DNA of 64,000 bases from Emticicia aquatilis (GTDB lineage Bacteria; Bacteroidota; Bacteroidia; Cytophagales; Spirosomataceae), in NCBI RefSeq assembly GCF_014644295.1, contig NZ_BMKK01000013.1:62001-126000 (forward strand), read 5' to 3'. Position 1 is the stretch's first letter; each line of letters begins with the position of its first letter. The notes under the pieces were generated by a model. It had not been told where the DNA came from. It saw nothing but the letters and a program-made list of their open reading frames with translations, and made no database searches. Below, one piece after another: positions 1 to 8,239 of this stretch. Position numbers and translations under genes: made by a program.

Positions 1-1074
1 AAAATACAAGTGCAATTCGGGAGAAACAAAGCCGATTCGGTGCTTAATATCCCAAATACTTTCGCCACTACCACGCTTACAGTCGAACAAATCATAATCA
101 TTCTGATACCCTTGCGGATTATCGCCCGTAATCAAACTCAAAATTGTACTCTTTCCCGAGCCGTTTGGCCCCATTAATGCCCATTTTTCGCCACGTTTTA
201 CTTGCCAACTCACGCCATCAACTACATTTACACCTTTGTAAGTCACGGTAACGTTTCGCATGTTCAAGGCATATTTGAAATCATTTTTAGCTGGAATTTT
301 CTTAACCAAGGCCAAAATCTCAGCATCTATCTTTATACCAGAATTGTGAATAACTTGTTGAAAATCAGAAATTTGTGTAGAAATCTTCTTTATTTTTCCA
401 TTTTGAAGTTCAATAACATTTGTGATGCACGAAGGGATTTCTTTGGGAGTCGTAACGATGATTATTTGAATACCAGAAACAGCCACTTGGTTAAGTACTT
501 GGTGCAAAGTTGCTCGACTTTCGATGTCGAGTCCGACAAACGGATTATCGAGCAAAAGAACTTTTGGTTTACGCAATAGCGAAAGCGTTATGAGCGTGCG
601 GCGAGTTTCACCGTTTGATAAGGTTACGATTTTACGTTCGAGTAAATGGGTGATTTTAAGCAAATTAGCAGCTTCAATCAACTCATTTTCGGTATAAGGT
701 AAAGGCGGTAAATCAACCGATTTTTCATCGACCGTACCGATAGGTTTGATTTGATTTTGCAGGATTTCTCGCACCGTTGGCGAAATCTCAGCATCTTGCG
801 AATTGAAACGTTGTTGATAATATTGAGTAGCTGCCTGCACGATTCTGTTAAAACTATAATCTTTGGCTACGAAAGCAATTTCGTCATAATTGGGCTTTGA
901 GATTCGGCCTTTTGTTGGAAAAATCTTTCCTGCGATGGCTTCTAGAAAAGTGCTTTTTCCTGAGCCATTTCCACCGATAATCGCCCAGTTTTCGCCATTT
1001 TGGGCTTGCCAATTAATAGTTGACAAAACCGTACGGTCGCCTTTTTGGATATTTACTTCGTCGAATGTTATCAT
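1..1074 (-). CDS. Tandem ABC-type ATPase, PhrA/ModF-like (3' end outside window)
   Basis: Cytoplasmic ATPase with two ABC domains in one chain; the C-terminus runs off the left edge, so about 358 codons are visible. Domain 1 has Walker A GGNGSGKST near residue 37, a signature reading LSNGE, and a Walker B reading LLLDNP instead of the usual LLLDEP. Domain 2 has Walker A GPNGSGKST near residue 302, in the same frame. This tandem arrangement and the LLLDNP variant are typical of the ModF/PhrA family, annotated as molybdate-transport or photorepair ATPases, for which a transport role is poorly established. No permease gene is visible. It is divergent from moaD, a molybdenum cofactor gene, which fits the molybdenum association loosely. 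The family call is solid; the substrate is not. Confidence 0.8.
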   Translation of the reverse strand, partial: MITFDEVNIQKGDRTVLSTINWQAQNGENWAIIGGNGSGKSTFLEAIAGKIFPTKGRISKPNYDEIAFVAKDYSFNRIVQAATQYYQQRFNSQDAEISPTVREILQNQIKPIGTVDEKSVDLPPLPYTENELIEAANLLKITHLLERKIVTLSNGETRRTLITLSLLRKPKVLLLDNPFVGLDIESRATLHQVLNQVAVSGIQIIIVTTPKEIPSCITNVIELQNGKIKKISTQISDFQQVIHNSGIKIDAEILALVKKIPAKNDFKYALNMRNVTVTYKGVNVVDGVSWQVKRGEKWALMGPNGSGKSTILSLITGDNPQGYQNDYDLFDCKRGSGESIWDIKHRIGFVSPELHLYF

Positions 1075-1232
1075 TAAATCAATAATCTTTTTTTACTCTT
1101 ATTTAGTTTTAAGTGCAAGATAGGTTATTTTTAATTTCACAGGAAAAAATTTAAGAATGCCCACAGAAATATTGTACCGATAAACCTATTTTGTGAAATA
1201 GTGGTTATTAAGTTTACCTGCAAATAAAAAAT

Positions 1233-1475
1233 ATGAAAATAAAAATCTTATGTTTTGGCATCACTCGTGACATCATCGGGCAGTTTGAATATGCAACTTC
1301 GCTCGAAGATGCTGCTACCGTTGCCGACTTAAAACAGCATCTTTCAGCAAATTTTCCTACTTTTGCAAGCCTAAAGTCGTTGCGAGTGGCTATCAACTCT
1401 GAATATGCCGAAGATACGGCCACTTTGAAAGAAAACGACGAAATTGTATTGATTCCGCCAGTAAGTGGTGGGTGA
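1233..1475 (+). CDS. moaD: Molybdopterin synthase small subunit MoaD
   Basis: Small ubiquitin-like sulfur carrier of molybdenum cofactor synthesis. Its thiocarboxylated C-terminus donates sulfur to precursor Z in the MoaD-MoaE complex. The 80-residue product has the family length, begins with a beta-grasp strand (KIKILCFGITRDIIG) and ends in VSGG, the double-glycine tail needed for adenylation and thiolation. The other moa genes are not in the window, so this copy is separated from the rest of the pathway. The window does contain one molybdopterin enzyme, at about 59.2-61.3 kb. ThiS is the main alternative; the spacing and the LIPPVSGG ending favour MoaD. Confidence 0.87.
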   Translation: MKIKILCFGITRDIIGQFEYATSLEDAATVADLKQHLSANFPTFASLKSLRVAINSEYAEDTATLKENDEIVLIPPVSGG

Positions 1476-1536
1476 AATTTGTGAAACTAAATACCAGTTT
1501 CGCATTAAATTATTAAACAAAGAATAAATTTTAAGA

Positions 1537-2169
1537 ATGGAAAATCCAGTTTTGATTTTTGGTGCGGGTAATCTCGGAAAAATAGCCTTAGATATTTTTA
1601 ATAGAAATAATGTGGTAGTGTATGGTTTTTTAGATGACGATAAAAAACTACACAATACCGAAATCGGTGATGTAATGGTTTTGGGCGAAACCGACGATGA
1701 TGGTTTTTTGAAGCTAATCGGACAAAAAACCGAAGCGTTTGTCGCTCTCGAAAACACAAAAGAGCGTAAAAAACTCGTAGAAATGCTCATCAGTCGCCGA
1801 AAAACGATGCCTGTCAATGCAGTGCATAATACGGCGGTAGTTTCGGCCGATGCCTTTATTGGCCACGGAAATTTGGTTGCTGCTCGTGCAATCGTCAATC
1901 CTTACGCAACTGTTGGCAATCATTGTATCATCAATGCTTCGGCAGTAGTTGACATCAACGCAAGTGTAGGCGATTACGTACAAATTGGTGCAGGTGCCAT
2001 TATCAATAGCGAAGCCGTTGTTGAAGAGGGGGCTTTTATTGGCTCAGGAGCAGTAATTATCTCGGGTGTGACGATTGGTAAAAATGCTCGTGTAGGTGCT
2101 GGTTCGGTAGTTATCGAAAATGTAGCCGATGGCACAACCGTTTTCGGAAATCCTGCAAAGAAGATATAA
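1537..2169 (+). CDS. NeuD/PglD-like sugar O/N-acyltransferase
   Basis: Predicted cytoplasmic acyltransferase that acetylates a nucleotide sugar or sialic-acid-like sugar. Residues 6-14 (IFGAGNLGK) form the N-terminal Rossmann-like glycine loop seen in NeuD and PglD. From about residue 95 the chain becomes a left-handed beta-helix of hexapeptide repeats (VVSADAFIGHG, AIVNPYATVG, GAIINSEAVV, VTIGKNARVG) ending in the family-typical VFGNPAKKI. The 210-residue length is normal. It follows moaD by 61 bp on the same strand but has no functional link to it, and no sugar-nucleotide genes are adjacent, so the substrate is unknown. Confidence 0.82.
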   Translation: MENPVLIFGAGNLGKIALDIFNRNNVVVYGFLDDDKKLHNTEIGDVMVLGETDDDGFLKLIGQKTEAFVALENTKERKKLVEMLISRRKTMPVNAVHNTAVVSADAFIGHGNLVAARAIVNPYATVGNHCIINASAVVDINASVGDYVQIGAGAIINSEAVVEEGAFIGSGAVIISGVTIGKNARVGAGSVVIENVADGTTVFGNPAKKI

Positions 2170-2172
2170 GAA

Positions 2173-2244
2173 AGTCCACGGTCGACAGTCAATAGTCCAC
2201 AGATGCTATTTTTTCTGTTGACTGTTGACTATCGACTGTGGACT
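2173..2244. repeat. Intergenic palindrome, GTCCAC/GTCGAC repeat family (copy 1)
   Basis: An imperfect inverted repeat fills the space between two convergent genes. The left arm starts AGTCCACGGTCGACAGTC and the right arm ends GACTATCGACTGTGGACT, around an AT-rich centre. It can fold as a long hairpin and may end transcription from both sides. Related words recur at 35.3, 37.0, 45.9 and 48.7 kb, always outside genes or touching only a stop codon. Confidence 0.7.
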
Positions 2245-2250
2245 AACAAA

Positions 2251-2853
2251 TCAATGCTCTTTCGCAAAGTTTTTTTCTCCAGCCTCAATCGCAACTTTTA
2301 AATGATTTTCTTTGGGCGGAATCGGGCAACTATAACCCGCACTAAAAGCACAATAAGGATTGTATGCTTTATTGAAATCTAAGTAAATCTTATCGCCCGA
2401 AATCTCTTTCATTCTTAAATCAAGGTAACGCCCGCCCCCGTAGCTCTCTTTTCCATTGGTCAAATCTTTGAATGGAATAAACAAATAATCTCGGTATTGA
2501 GGCAAATTTCTCAACTTAAGCGATTGATAAACAGCAAGTTTATAAGGTTTTCCATCAATTTCAAACTTCAATTCTCCAAATTTTGTATAAGTGGCAGTTT
2601 GACCCGATGAGGTTGGTACTTCGAAGGATTTTTCCCGCTTTTTGGTAGCTACAAATTCGCATACAACTTTAAATTTCTCGTTGGGTTCGTAGAAACGTAA
2701 ATACTCAAAATCTTCTTTTTTGAGTGGCGAACTTGAATTTTTAAGGAAATCTGCTTTATATTCTTCTCGATGCTTTTCTATTTCGGCCTTAAAATCTTGG
2801 GCCAAAATTGTTAAAGGAACAAATGCAATGACTGCGAAAATAAGTTTTTTCAT
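2251..2853 (-). CDS. DUF1684 family exported protein
   Basis: Member of the DUF1684 family, of unknown function, common in Bacteroidota. A signal peptide (MKKLIFAVIAFVPLTILAQ) directs it to the cell envelope. The C-terminal half carries the family's conserved block: YGGGRYLDL, DFNKAYNPYCAFSAGYSC, then PIPPKENHL and IEAGEKNF. At 200 residues it has normal length for an exported member. Its start codon overlaps the stop codon of the upstream MFS gene by 4 bp, so the two are probably translated together. The invariant cysteines and tyrosines suggest a binding or enzymatic site, but nothing here identifies the reaction. Confidence 0.85.
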   Translation of the reverse strand: MKKLIFAVIAFVPLTILAQDFKAEIEKHREEYKADFLKNSSSPLKKEDFEYLRFYEPNEKFKVVCEFVATKKREKSFEVPTSSGQTATYTKFGELKFEIDGKPYKLAVYQSLKLRNLPQYRDYLFIPFKDLTNGKESYGGGRYLDLRMKEISGDKIYLDFNKAYNPYCAFSAGYSCPIPPKENHLKVAIEAGEKNFAKEH

Positions 2854-4043
2854 TGTGCGATTGGTTTGACGGTTTTGGCAATAAAAATACTTATAAAAAT
2901 CATAATCATGGCAAAATAGCCAACATACGGATAATTTTCGAGATACCCCGATGGCGTTTTATGAATGATAAATCCGCCAATGTTAGTTGCAATAGCTTGT
3001 GCAAATAGCTGAACCGATGAATTGATGGCCATAAAACTACCTCTTTGTCGTGAACTTACTACATTCGATACGATAGCTTGAGTAGGAATTAAACGGCCAT
3101 TTGAAAACACAAAGAATATTCCAGAAATTACCAAAACTCCCCACAAAACGCCCGAAAACATATTAGTTATCAAGAAAATCGGAATCATTGAAAGTAAGGC
3201 AAAAGTTACAAAAACTGGATATTTACCTTTGCGGTCGGCCAATTTCCCGACCATTGGAGCGGAGAAAATCGTGAGGAGTCCGCCCACAAAATAAATAAGA
3301 AAGATATTATCTTGACTGAACCCAACATTGGCAACCAAAGTCGGCGAAATATATGGAATGATGCTAAAATGCCCCAACATAATAATTGTAGAAAGACTCA
3401 AAGCACGAAGTTGGTTTGGGTTTCGAGTAATATCAGTAATGACAGCAAATGGACTTTCTTTAGATTGACGATTTTTCAGGTGTTTATCGAGTGTAGGAAC
3501 GTAGCGATAAATCAGAAAAATTACCAAAACGCCAAGTCCACCAAGCACTAAAAATGGTGAGTGCCAACCAAAATGATTGGCCAAATAAAGCCCCGCAGGA
3601 ATACCCACCACCGAAGCCAACGAAAAAGCGGTGGTAATAAAACCCATTGCGGTAGCACGACGTTCATACTCAAAAGTATCGGCCACGATTGAAAGCACTT
3701 GAGCTCCAATCAGGCCACCGAAAACTCCTGCCACCACTCTTGCCAAAATCAAAAATTCGTAAGTTGGGGCAACCGCACAAGCGAGCGTACCAATCACAAA
3801 GCCCGTATAGGCAAAAAGAACAACTTTTTTGCGGTCGTAATTATCAACAAAAAATGCCGATAAAAAACCAGAGATTCCCGCACTTAGGCCGTAGGCCGAT
3901 ACAACAAAGCCGAATTGTCGGGGCGAAATATCAAAAATTTTCATTAATTGTGGCCCTAACGGCATCATTATCATAAAATCAATGATGTGCGTAAAATTGA
4001 TACAGGCTAATATAAATAATAGAAGTTTCTCTTTTTGAGTCAT
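2850..4043 (-). CDS. MFS transporter (drug/sugar efflux type)
   Basis: Inner-membrane transporter of the major facilitator superfamily, 397 residues with about 12 hydrophobic segments. The loop between helices 2 and 3 reads FFVDNYDRKKV, a version of the MFS motif A, and helix 5 has GIPAGLYL. The size and N-terminus resemble the DHA1 (AraJ/YdhP-like) branch that exports drugs or sugars by proton antiport. The substrate cannot be read from sequence. It is the first gene of a two-gene unit with the DUF1684 gene, overlapping it by 4 bp. Confidence 0.85.
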   Translation of the reverse strand: MTQKEKLLLFILACINFTHIIDFMIMMPLGPQLMKIFDISPRQFGFVVSAYGLSAGISGFLSAFFVDNYDRKKVVLFAYTGFVIGTLACAVAPTYEFLILARVVAGVFGGLIGAQVLSIVADTFEYERRATAMGFITTAFSLASVVGIPAGLYLANHFGWHSPFLVLGGLGVLVIFLIYRYVPTLDKHLKNRQSKESPFAVITDITRNPNQLRALSLSTIIMLGHFSIIPYISPTLVANVGFSQDNIFLIYFVGGLLTIFSAPMVGKLADRKGKYPVFVTFALLSMIPIFLITNMFSGVLWGVLVISGIFFVFSNGRLIPTQAIVSNVVSSRQRGSFMAINSSVQLFAQAIATNIGGFIIHKTPSGYLENYPYVGYFAMIMIFISIFIAKTVKPIAQ

Positions 4044-4184
4044 TTACGAAGTGCTTTTGTGAATTATACTTAATTTTTCAACGAAAGGGAATTGAAAATA
4101 ATTCCTTGCTCTAACTCACCGTTTTTTAGTTTTCTCTCCAAAAAGTCTTAAATTCACCCAATTTTTTATTTATCACATTCCTTT

Positions 4185-6257
4185 ATGTCACACAAATACT
4201 TTCTTGCTTGTTTTTTTATCGCTGTTGTTTTTCATCATGTCACTTTTGCCCAAAACAAGGCTAATCAACTTAAACCTGCCGAAAAAGCTGACTTATTGGT
4301 ACAAGTTCTACAAAAGAAACATTGTGAACCACGCAAGATAGATAATCTCTTTTCGGAGCAACTTTTCGATTTATTTCTCAAAAATCTCGACGAGCAAAAA
4401 AGTATTTTTACCGCCACCGATGAAGTTTCATTGAGTAAATATAAATCCTTACTCGACGACCAAATCAAGGCGAAAGACCTTGTAATTTTATCAAAAATAT
4501 CACAGATTTATCGAAATCGCTTATTGAAAATAGATTCGATTATTCAACAATTCACTCAAAAACCAATTGATTTTTACGCAAAAACCAACTATCAACCCGA
4601 ACGGACGGTTTTTCCGAAAGATGAAAAAGAATGGCAGGAATGTTGGCAAAACGAATTCCGTTTTCAAATTCTGAAAAACGTATTTAATAGTCTTTCGACC
4701 GAAAAAAATGCCAATTTCAATGATAAAACTATCTTAGCCCAAAAGGAAGTCAATGCTCGTAAGCGGGTACGAGAATCTAACTTACGCCAAATCAAAAGCC
4801 TTTTGGGGCAAAGCAACGAGGATTTAGAGAATACTGTTGCGACAACCTTTTTGGAATCTATTGCCAATTTATACGATAAACACACCGAATATTTTGGCTT
4901 TGACGATGCCCTTGATTTCTTGAAAAGCGGTAGCACGAAAAATGAAATTTTTGGTTTCAGAATCGGGGAAAATAAAAACGGGGAAATCGAGATATTGACA
5001 CTCGTTCCTGGCAGTCCAGCGTGGAAAAGTGGGCTATTGAATAAAGGAGATGTTATTGTTTCGTTACAGTGGGAAGGAAAAGAAGTAATTGATGTAACTG
5101 GTGTCGATGAAGATGAAGTAAAAGAGCTTTTAGCAAGCGAACACGAAACTCCCTTGCATATAACTGTCCGTAAGGCAAGTCAAGAAACCGTGACCGTCAA
5201 ACTTGTGCGGGCGGCAATCGTACAAGATGAGCGTGGAGCAAGAGGTTTTATTTTGCAGAATAAAGAAAAGTTTGGCTACATAAATCTCCCTGCATTTTAT
5301 AGCGACTTTGAAGATGCCGAGGGTTCTGGTTGTGCCAATGATGTTGCCAAAGAAATCGTAAAATTCAACCAAGAAGGCATCAAAGGACTTATTCTCGACC
5401 TTCGCTTCAATGGCGGTGGCTCGCTCAAAGAAGCCCTTGATTTAGCAGGAATTTTCATCGACCAAGGCGTTTTTGGTGCTTACAAAGGTAATTCTCCCAA
5501 AAGCTACATTGCCAAAGACCCCAACCGAGGCTCAATTTATGATGGTCCAATGATAGTTTTGGTCAATCAAGCAAGTGCATCGGCATCAGAGATTTTGGCA
5601 GGGATTTTACAAGATTATAAACGAGCCGTTATTGTTGGGGCAAAAACTTACGGTAAGGGCGTTGCTCAAACTTTTTTCCCGCTTGATTCGCTCAGTCGAA
5701 TGCCCAGAGATTTTGTTAAATATACCATTTCAAGGGTTTTCCGTCCGTCGGGTCGAGCATTACAGACACGAGGCGTAATGCCCGATGTGGTTCTTCCTTC
5801 GATGTTTGATGGTATGCAAGTGGGTGAAATTTATGACGGATATTTTTTATCCGCCGATACTCTCACCAGGGTTTTAAATTATAGTCCATTACCCGATTTA
5901 CCGATTCAGAAACTTGCTCAAAATAGCCAAGAACGACAACGCAACAATAGCGTTTTTCAGCATATCGAAATGGCCGCCAAGAAGATAAAAGACTTGGAAT
6001 CGCAGAAAAACAAGCAAATTTCGCTCGAATGGAATGCTTTTCAACAAGAATTCAAAAAAGAAAAAGAGGAAATTGCAAGCATGACCAAAGCGACCGAATT
6101 ATCGAAGGCTAACTTTACGGTTTCGCTTACAGCACTCGAACAACAACGCACCCAGTTGGATAGCTATTGGAAAGAACTCAACGAGCAGATTTTTGAGACA
6201 CTAAAAAAGGATGCGTATATCGAAGAAGCAATTCAAATTTTATTAGATTTGAAATAA
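4185..6257 (+). CDS. prc: Carboxy-terminal processing protease (tail-specific, S41)
   Basis: Periplasmic serine protease that degrades or trims proteins from unstructured C-termini. A signal peptide occupies residues 1-22 (ending VTFAQ). An N-terminal helical domain follows, then a PDZ domain near residues 250-340 (LVPGSPAWKSGLLNKGDVIV), and the S41 core near 355-560. The nucleophile lies in NQASASASEILAGIL (serine about 465) and the general-base lysine about 25 residues later in GAKTYGKGVAQ, the spacing seen in E. coli Prc. The C-terminal 120 residues are charged and helical, as in the Prc/Tsp long form. The 690-residue length is normal for that form. Confidence 0.92.
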   Translation: MSHKYFLACFFIAVVFHHVTFAQNKANQLKPAEKADLLVQVLQKKHCEPRKIDNLFSEQLFDLFLKNLDEQKSIFTATDEVSLSKYKSLLDDQIKAKDLVILSKISQIYRNRLLKIDSIIQQFTQKPIDFYAKTNYQPERTVFPKDEKEWQECWQNEFRFQILKNVFNSLSTEKNANFNDKTILAQKEVNARKRVRESNLRQIKSLLGQSNEDLENTVATTFLESIANLYDKHTEYFGFDDALDFLKSGSTKNEIFGFRIGENKNGEIEILTLVPGSPAWKSGLLNKGDVIVSLQWEGKEVIDVTGVDEDEVKELLASEHETPLHITVRKASQETVTVKLVRAAIVQDERGARGFILQNKEKFGYINLPAFYSDFEDAEGSGCANDVAKEIVKFNQEGIKGLILDLRFNGGGSLKEALDLAGIFIDQGVFGAYKGNSPKSYIAKDPNRGSIYDGPMIVLVNQASASASEILAGILQDYKRAVIVGAKTYGKGVAQTFFPLDSLSRMPRDFVKYTISRVFRPSGRALQTRGVMPDVVLPSMFDGMQVGEIYDGYFLSADTLTRVLNYSPLPDLPIQKLAQNSQERQRNNSVFQHIEMAAKKIKDLESQKNKQISLEWNAFQQEFKKEKEEIASMTKATELSKANFTVSLTALEQQRTQLDSYWKELNEQIFETLKKDAYIEEAIQILLDLK

Positions 6258-6339
6258 TTTAGTTTCAAATTTTCGCCAATACACAGACCGAAAACTGCTG
6301 AAATTTTATAAACCAATCAACTTTCAAACAAAATTCCCA

Positions 6340-7377
6340 ATGAAGCAACAATTACAACGAGTTTTGGGCATAGCTATGCTCTTATTTTCAAGTTTTATTA
6401 CTGTATCTGCACAAGAAGCCCTCATTTATTTAGAAAGTGCCTCACTCTCTCAAAAAGACATTTCGCAACGATACATGAGTTATGTTAGTGCTGTTTCGCA
6501 CGGAAAAAGTGCCAGAAAAGTCGAAAAACGACGCATCAGTTTGCTCGAAACTGTTCAACAAGCACGTAATCAGGCCGAGATTCTACCGCCATTCAAAGGA
6601 GACAGAGCATTGAAAGATGCTTTAGTGAGCTATTTGGGCATCATGTTTAATATTTTGAATGAAGATTACGGCAAAATAGTAAATCTCGAAGACATCGCCG
6701 AGCAATCATACGATAACATGGAAGCCTATTTCATGGCTCAAGATATGGCGAATAAAAAGCAAGATATTGCCTACAAAAAATACGAATCAATCTACGAAGA
6801 CTTTGCCAAGAAAAACAACATAACTTTGATTAGCAAAGAAAGTGAACTATCGCTTAAATTAAAGCAAGCTAATACAGTGAATAGCTATTATCATGCTCTT
6901 TATCTGATGTTTTTTAAATCATACAAACAAGATTTTTATCTGAGCGATGCCATCAATAAAAACAATGTGAGTGGAATTGAGCAAAACAAAAATACACTGG
7001 TAAAATATGCCAACGAAACCATCACTAAATTGGATACGATGAAGGCATTTGAAGATGACCGTACATTGATTATGGCTTGCCGAGACTTAATGCAGTTTTA
7101 TGTAGAAGAAGGCTCAAAAATGCAGATTTACACCGAATTTTTATTAAAAAATGAAAATTTTGCAAAAATGAGCAAAGCCTTCAACTCAAAATCTGACAGA
7201 CAACGCACACAAGCTGATGTGGATACCTACAATAAAGAAGTTAACGAAATAAATGCTTTGACTAACACGTACAATAAAACAAATCAAGAGCTAAACAATA
7301 AACGAGCAAAATATATCAATGGTTGGAACGACGCCGTTTCTCGCTTCCTTGATAATCATGTGCCGAAGTATAAGTGA
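6340..7377 (+). CDS. Exported protein resembling the LIC11966 surface-protein family
   Basis: Predicted envelope protein with a signal peptide ending ITVSAQE near residue 26. The mature chain is almost wholly helical and charged, with conserved-looking stretches SHGKSARKVEKRR and NEDYGKIVNLEDIAEQSYD. From memory this matches a Bacteroidota/Leptospira family named after LIC11966, whose function is unknown. The helical repeats (LETVQQARNQ, YEDFAKKNN) could form a coiled bundle. It lies 82 bp after the prc gene on the same strand, so it could be co-transcribed, though no overlap ties them together. Confidence 0.6.
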   Translation: MKQQLQRVLGIAMLLFSSFITVSAQEALIYLESASLSQKDISQRYMSYVSAVSHGKSARKVEKRRISLLETVQQARNQAEILPPFKGDRALKDALVSYLGIMFNILNEDYGKIVNLEDIAEQSYDNMEAYFMAQDMANKKQDIAYKKYESIYEDFAKKNNITLISKESELSLKLKQANTVNSYYHALYLMFFKSYKQDFYLSDAINKNNVSGIEQNKNTLVKYANETITKLDTMKAFEDDRTLIMACRDLMQFYVEEGSKMQIYTEFLLKNENFAKMSKAFNSKSDRQRTQADVDTYNKEVNEINALTNTYNKTNQELNNKRAKYINGWNDAVSRFLDNHVPKYK

Positions 7378-7388
7378 TGTGTATTTTT

Positions 7389-7438
7389 GCAGTCAGAGAC
7401 TGCTAACGATGAACAGGTACAAGTCTGAGACTTGTACC
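7389..7438. repeat. REP unit upstream of RAYT (direct copy)
   Basis: A 50-bp unit made of two palindromes. The first has 6-bp arms, GCAGTC and GACTGC, around AGA. After the spacer TAACGATGAACA comes the second, with perfect 10-bp arms GGTACAAGTC and GACTTGTACC around TGA. The same composite unit, also 50 bp, stands downstream of the transposase at 8150-8199. Confidence 0.85.
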
Positions 7439-7482
7439 AACAAATGCCAATCTGTAAAATATAGAAATCGCTGAAAACCGCT

Positions 7483-7531
7483 GGTGCAAGTCTCAGACTT
7501 GCACCCACCAATCGCAAACAGTCTCTGACTG
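7483..7531. repeat. REP unit upstream of RAYT (inverted copy)
   Basis: The same two palindromes in reverse order: perfect arms GGTGCAAGTC and GACTTGCACC around TCA, then CAGTC and GACTG around TCT. Together with 7389-7438 it makes an inverted REP pair, the arrangement called a BIME in enterobacteria. Extra fragments (GACTGGGTC repeated) follow up to about 7560. Confidence 0.83.
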
Positions 7532-7575
7532 GGTCACACTGACTGGGTCGCAAAGACTGGTACTAAATTTTAAAA

Positions 7576-8124
7576 ATGAGTCGAAAATATAAAATACGAG
7601 ACCAAACAAAACCTTATTTTGTAACATTAACCATAGTTCAATGGGTTGATGTTTTCACTCGAAATGAGTATAGGAATATATTTATGGATAGCTTGCGATA
7701 TTGCATAGCCAATAAAGGATTAGAAGTTTATGCCTATTGTATCATGACAAACCATGTTCATCTAATCATCGGTACACATGGCGAAGATCTTCAATCAATT
7801 TTACGAGATTTGAAAAAGTTCACTTCCGTAAAAATCATAAAAGCCATTGAAGATAATCAACTTGAAAGTCGCAAACATTGGATGTTGTGGATTTTCAGAA
7901 GGTCAGGCGAACAAAATCCAAACAACGAGAAGTATCAGTTTTGGTTGCAGCACAATCATCCAATTGAGATTCAGACAATTGAAGTAGCCATGCAAAAACT
8001 GCAATATATTCACGAAAATCCTGTAAAAGCAGGTTTTGTTAGCGAACCAGAAGCATATTTATACAGCAGTGCAGGAGATTACTCAGGTAGAAAAGGATTA
8101 CTTGATATTGATTTTTTGTATTGA
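7576..8124 (+). CDS. REP-associated tyrosine transposase (RAYT, Y1_Tnp family)
   Basis: Single-strand HUH-type transposase-like nuclease that recognises REP hairpins. The metal-binding motif is H60-V-H62 in CIMTNHVHLI, and the likely nucleophile is Y144 in KLQYIHENPVKAGF, followed by the YSSAGDY block found in RAYTs. The length of 182 residues is normal and the frame is intact. It is bracketed by matching 50-bp REP units at 7389-7438 and 8150-8199, with a third inverted copy at 7483-7531, which is the expected REPtron layout. Its start lies 16 bases after the last REP fragment. Unlike a true insertion sequence it has no IS ends and no companion TnpB. Confidence 0.92.
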   Translation: MSRKYKIRDQTKPYFVTLTIVQWVDVFTRNEYRNIFMDSLRYCIANKGLEVYAYCIMTNHVHLIIGTHGEDLQSILRDLKKFTSVKIIKAIEDNQLESRKHWMLWIFRRSGEQNPNNEKYQFWLQHNHPIEIQTIEVAMQKLQYIHENPVKAGFVSEPEAYLYSSAGDYSGRKGLLDIDFLY

Positions 8125-8149
8125 TATTCTTCCTTTTATCTAATTTATC

Positions 8150-8199
8150 GCAGTCGGAGACTGCTAACGATGAATAGGTACAAGTCTCAGACTTGCACC
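8150..8199. repeat. REP unit downstream of RAYT
   Basis: The same 50-bp composite as 7389-7438: GCAGTC and GACTGC around GGA, spacer TAACGATGAATA, then arms GGTACAAGTC and GACTTGCACC around TCA. One arm carries a single change (GTACC to GCACC), mixing the two upstream versions. Confidence 0.85.
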
Positions 8200-8239
8200 A
8201 GTATCCAGCACATACCAACTGAAAATTATTTAAACTAAA

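Noticed and set aside
202-1123. Apparent plus-strand reading frames in the first kilobase
   Set aside because: They are shadows of the minus-strand ABC ATPase, whose Walker and signature motifs occupy the opposite strand.
1371-1898. A 175-codon minus-strand frame across moaD and the NeuD-like gene
   Set aside because: It has no recognisable domain and overlaps two well-supported plus-strand genes in the opposite direction.
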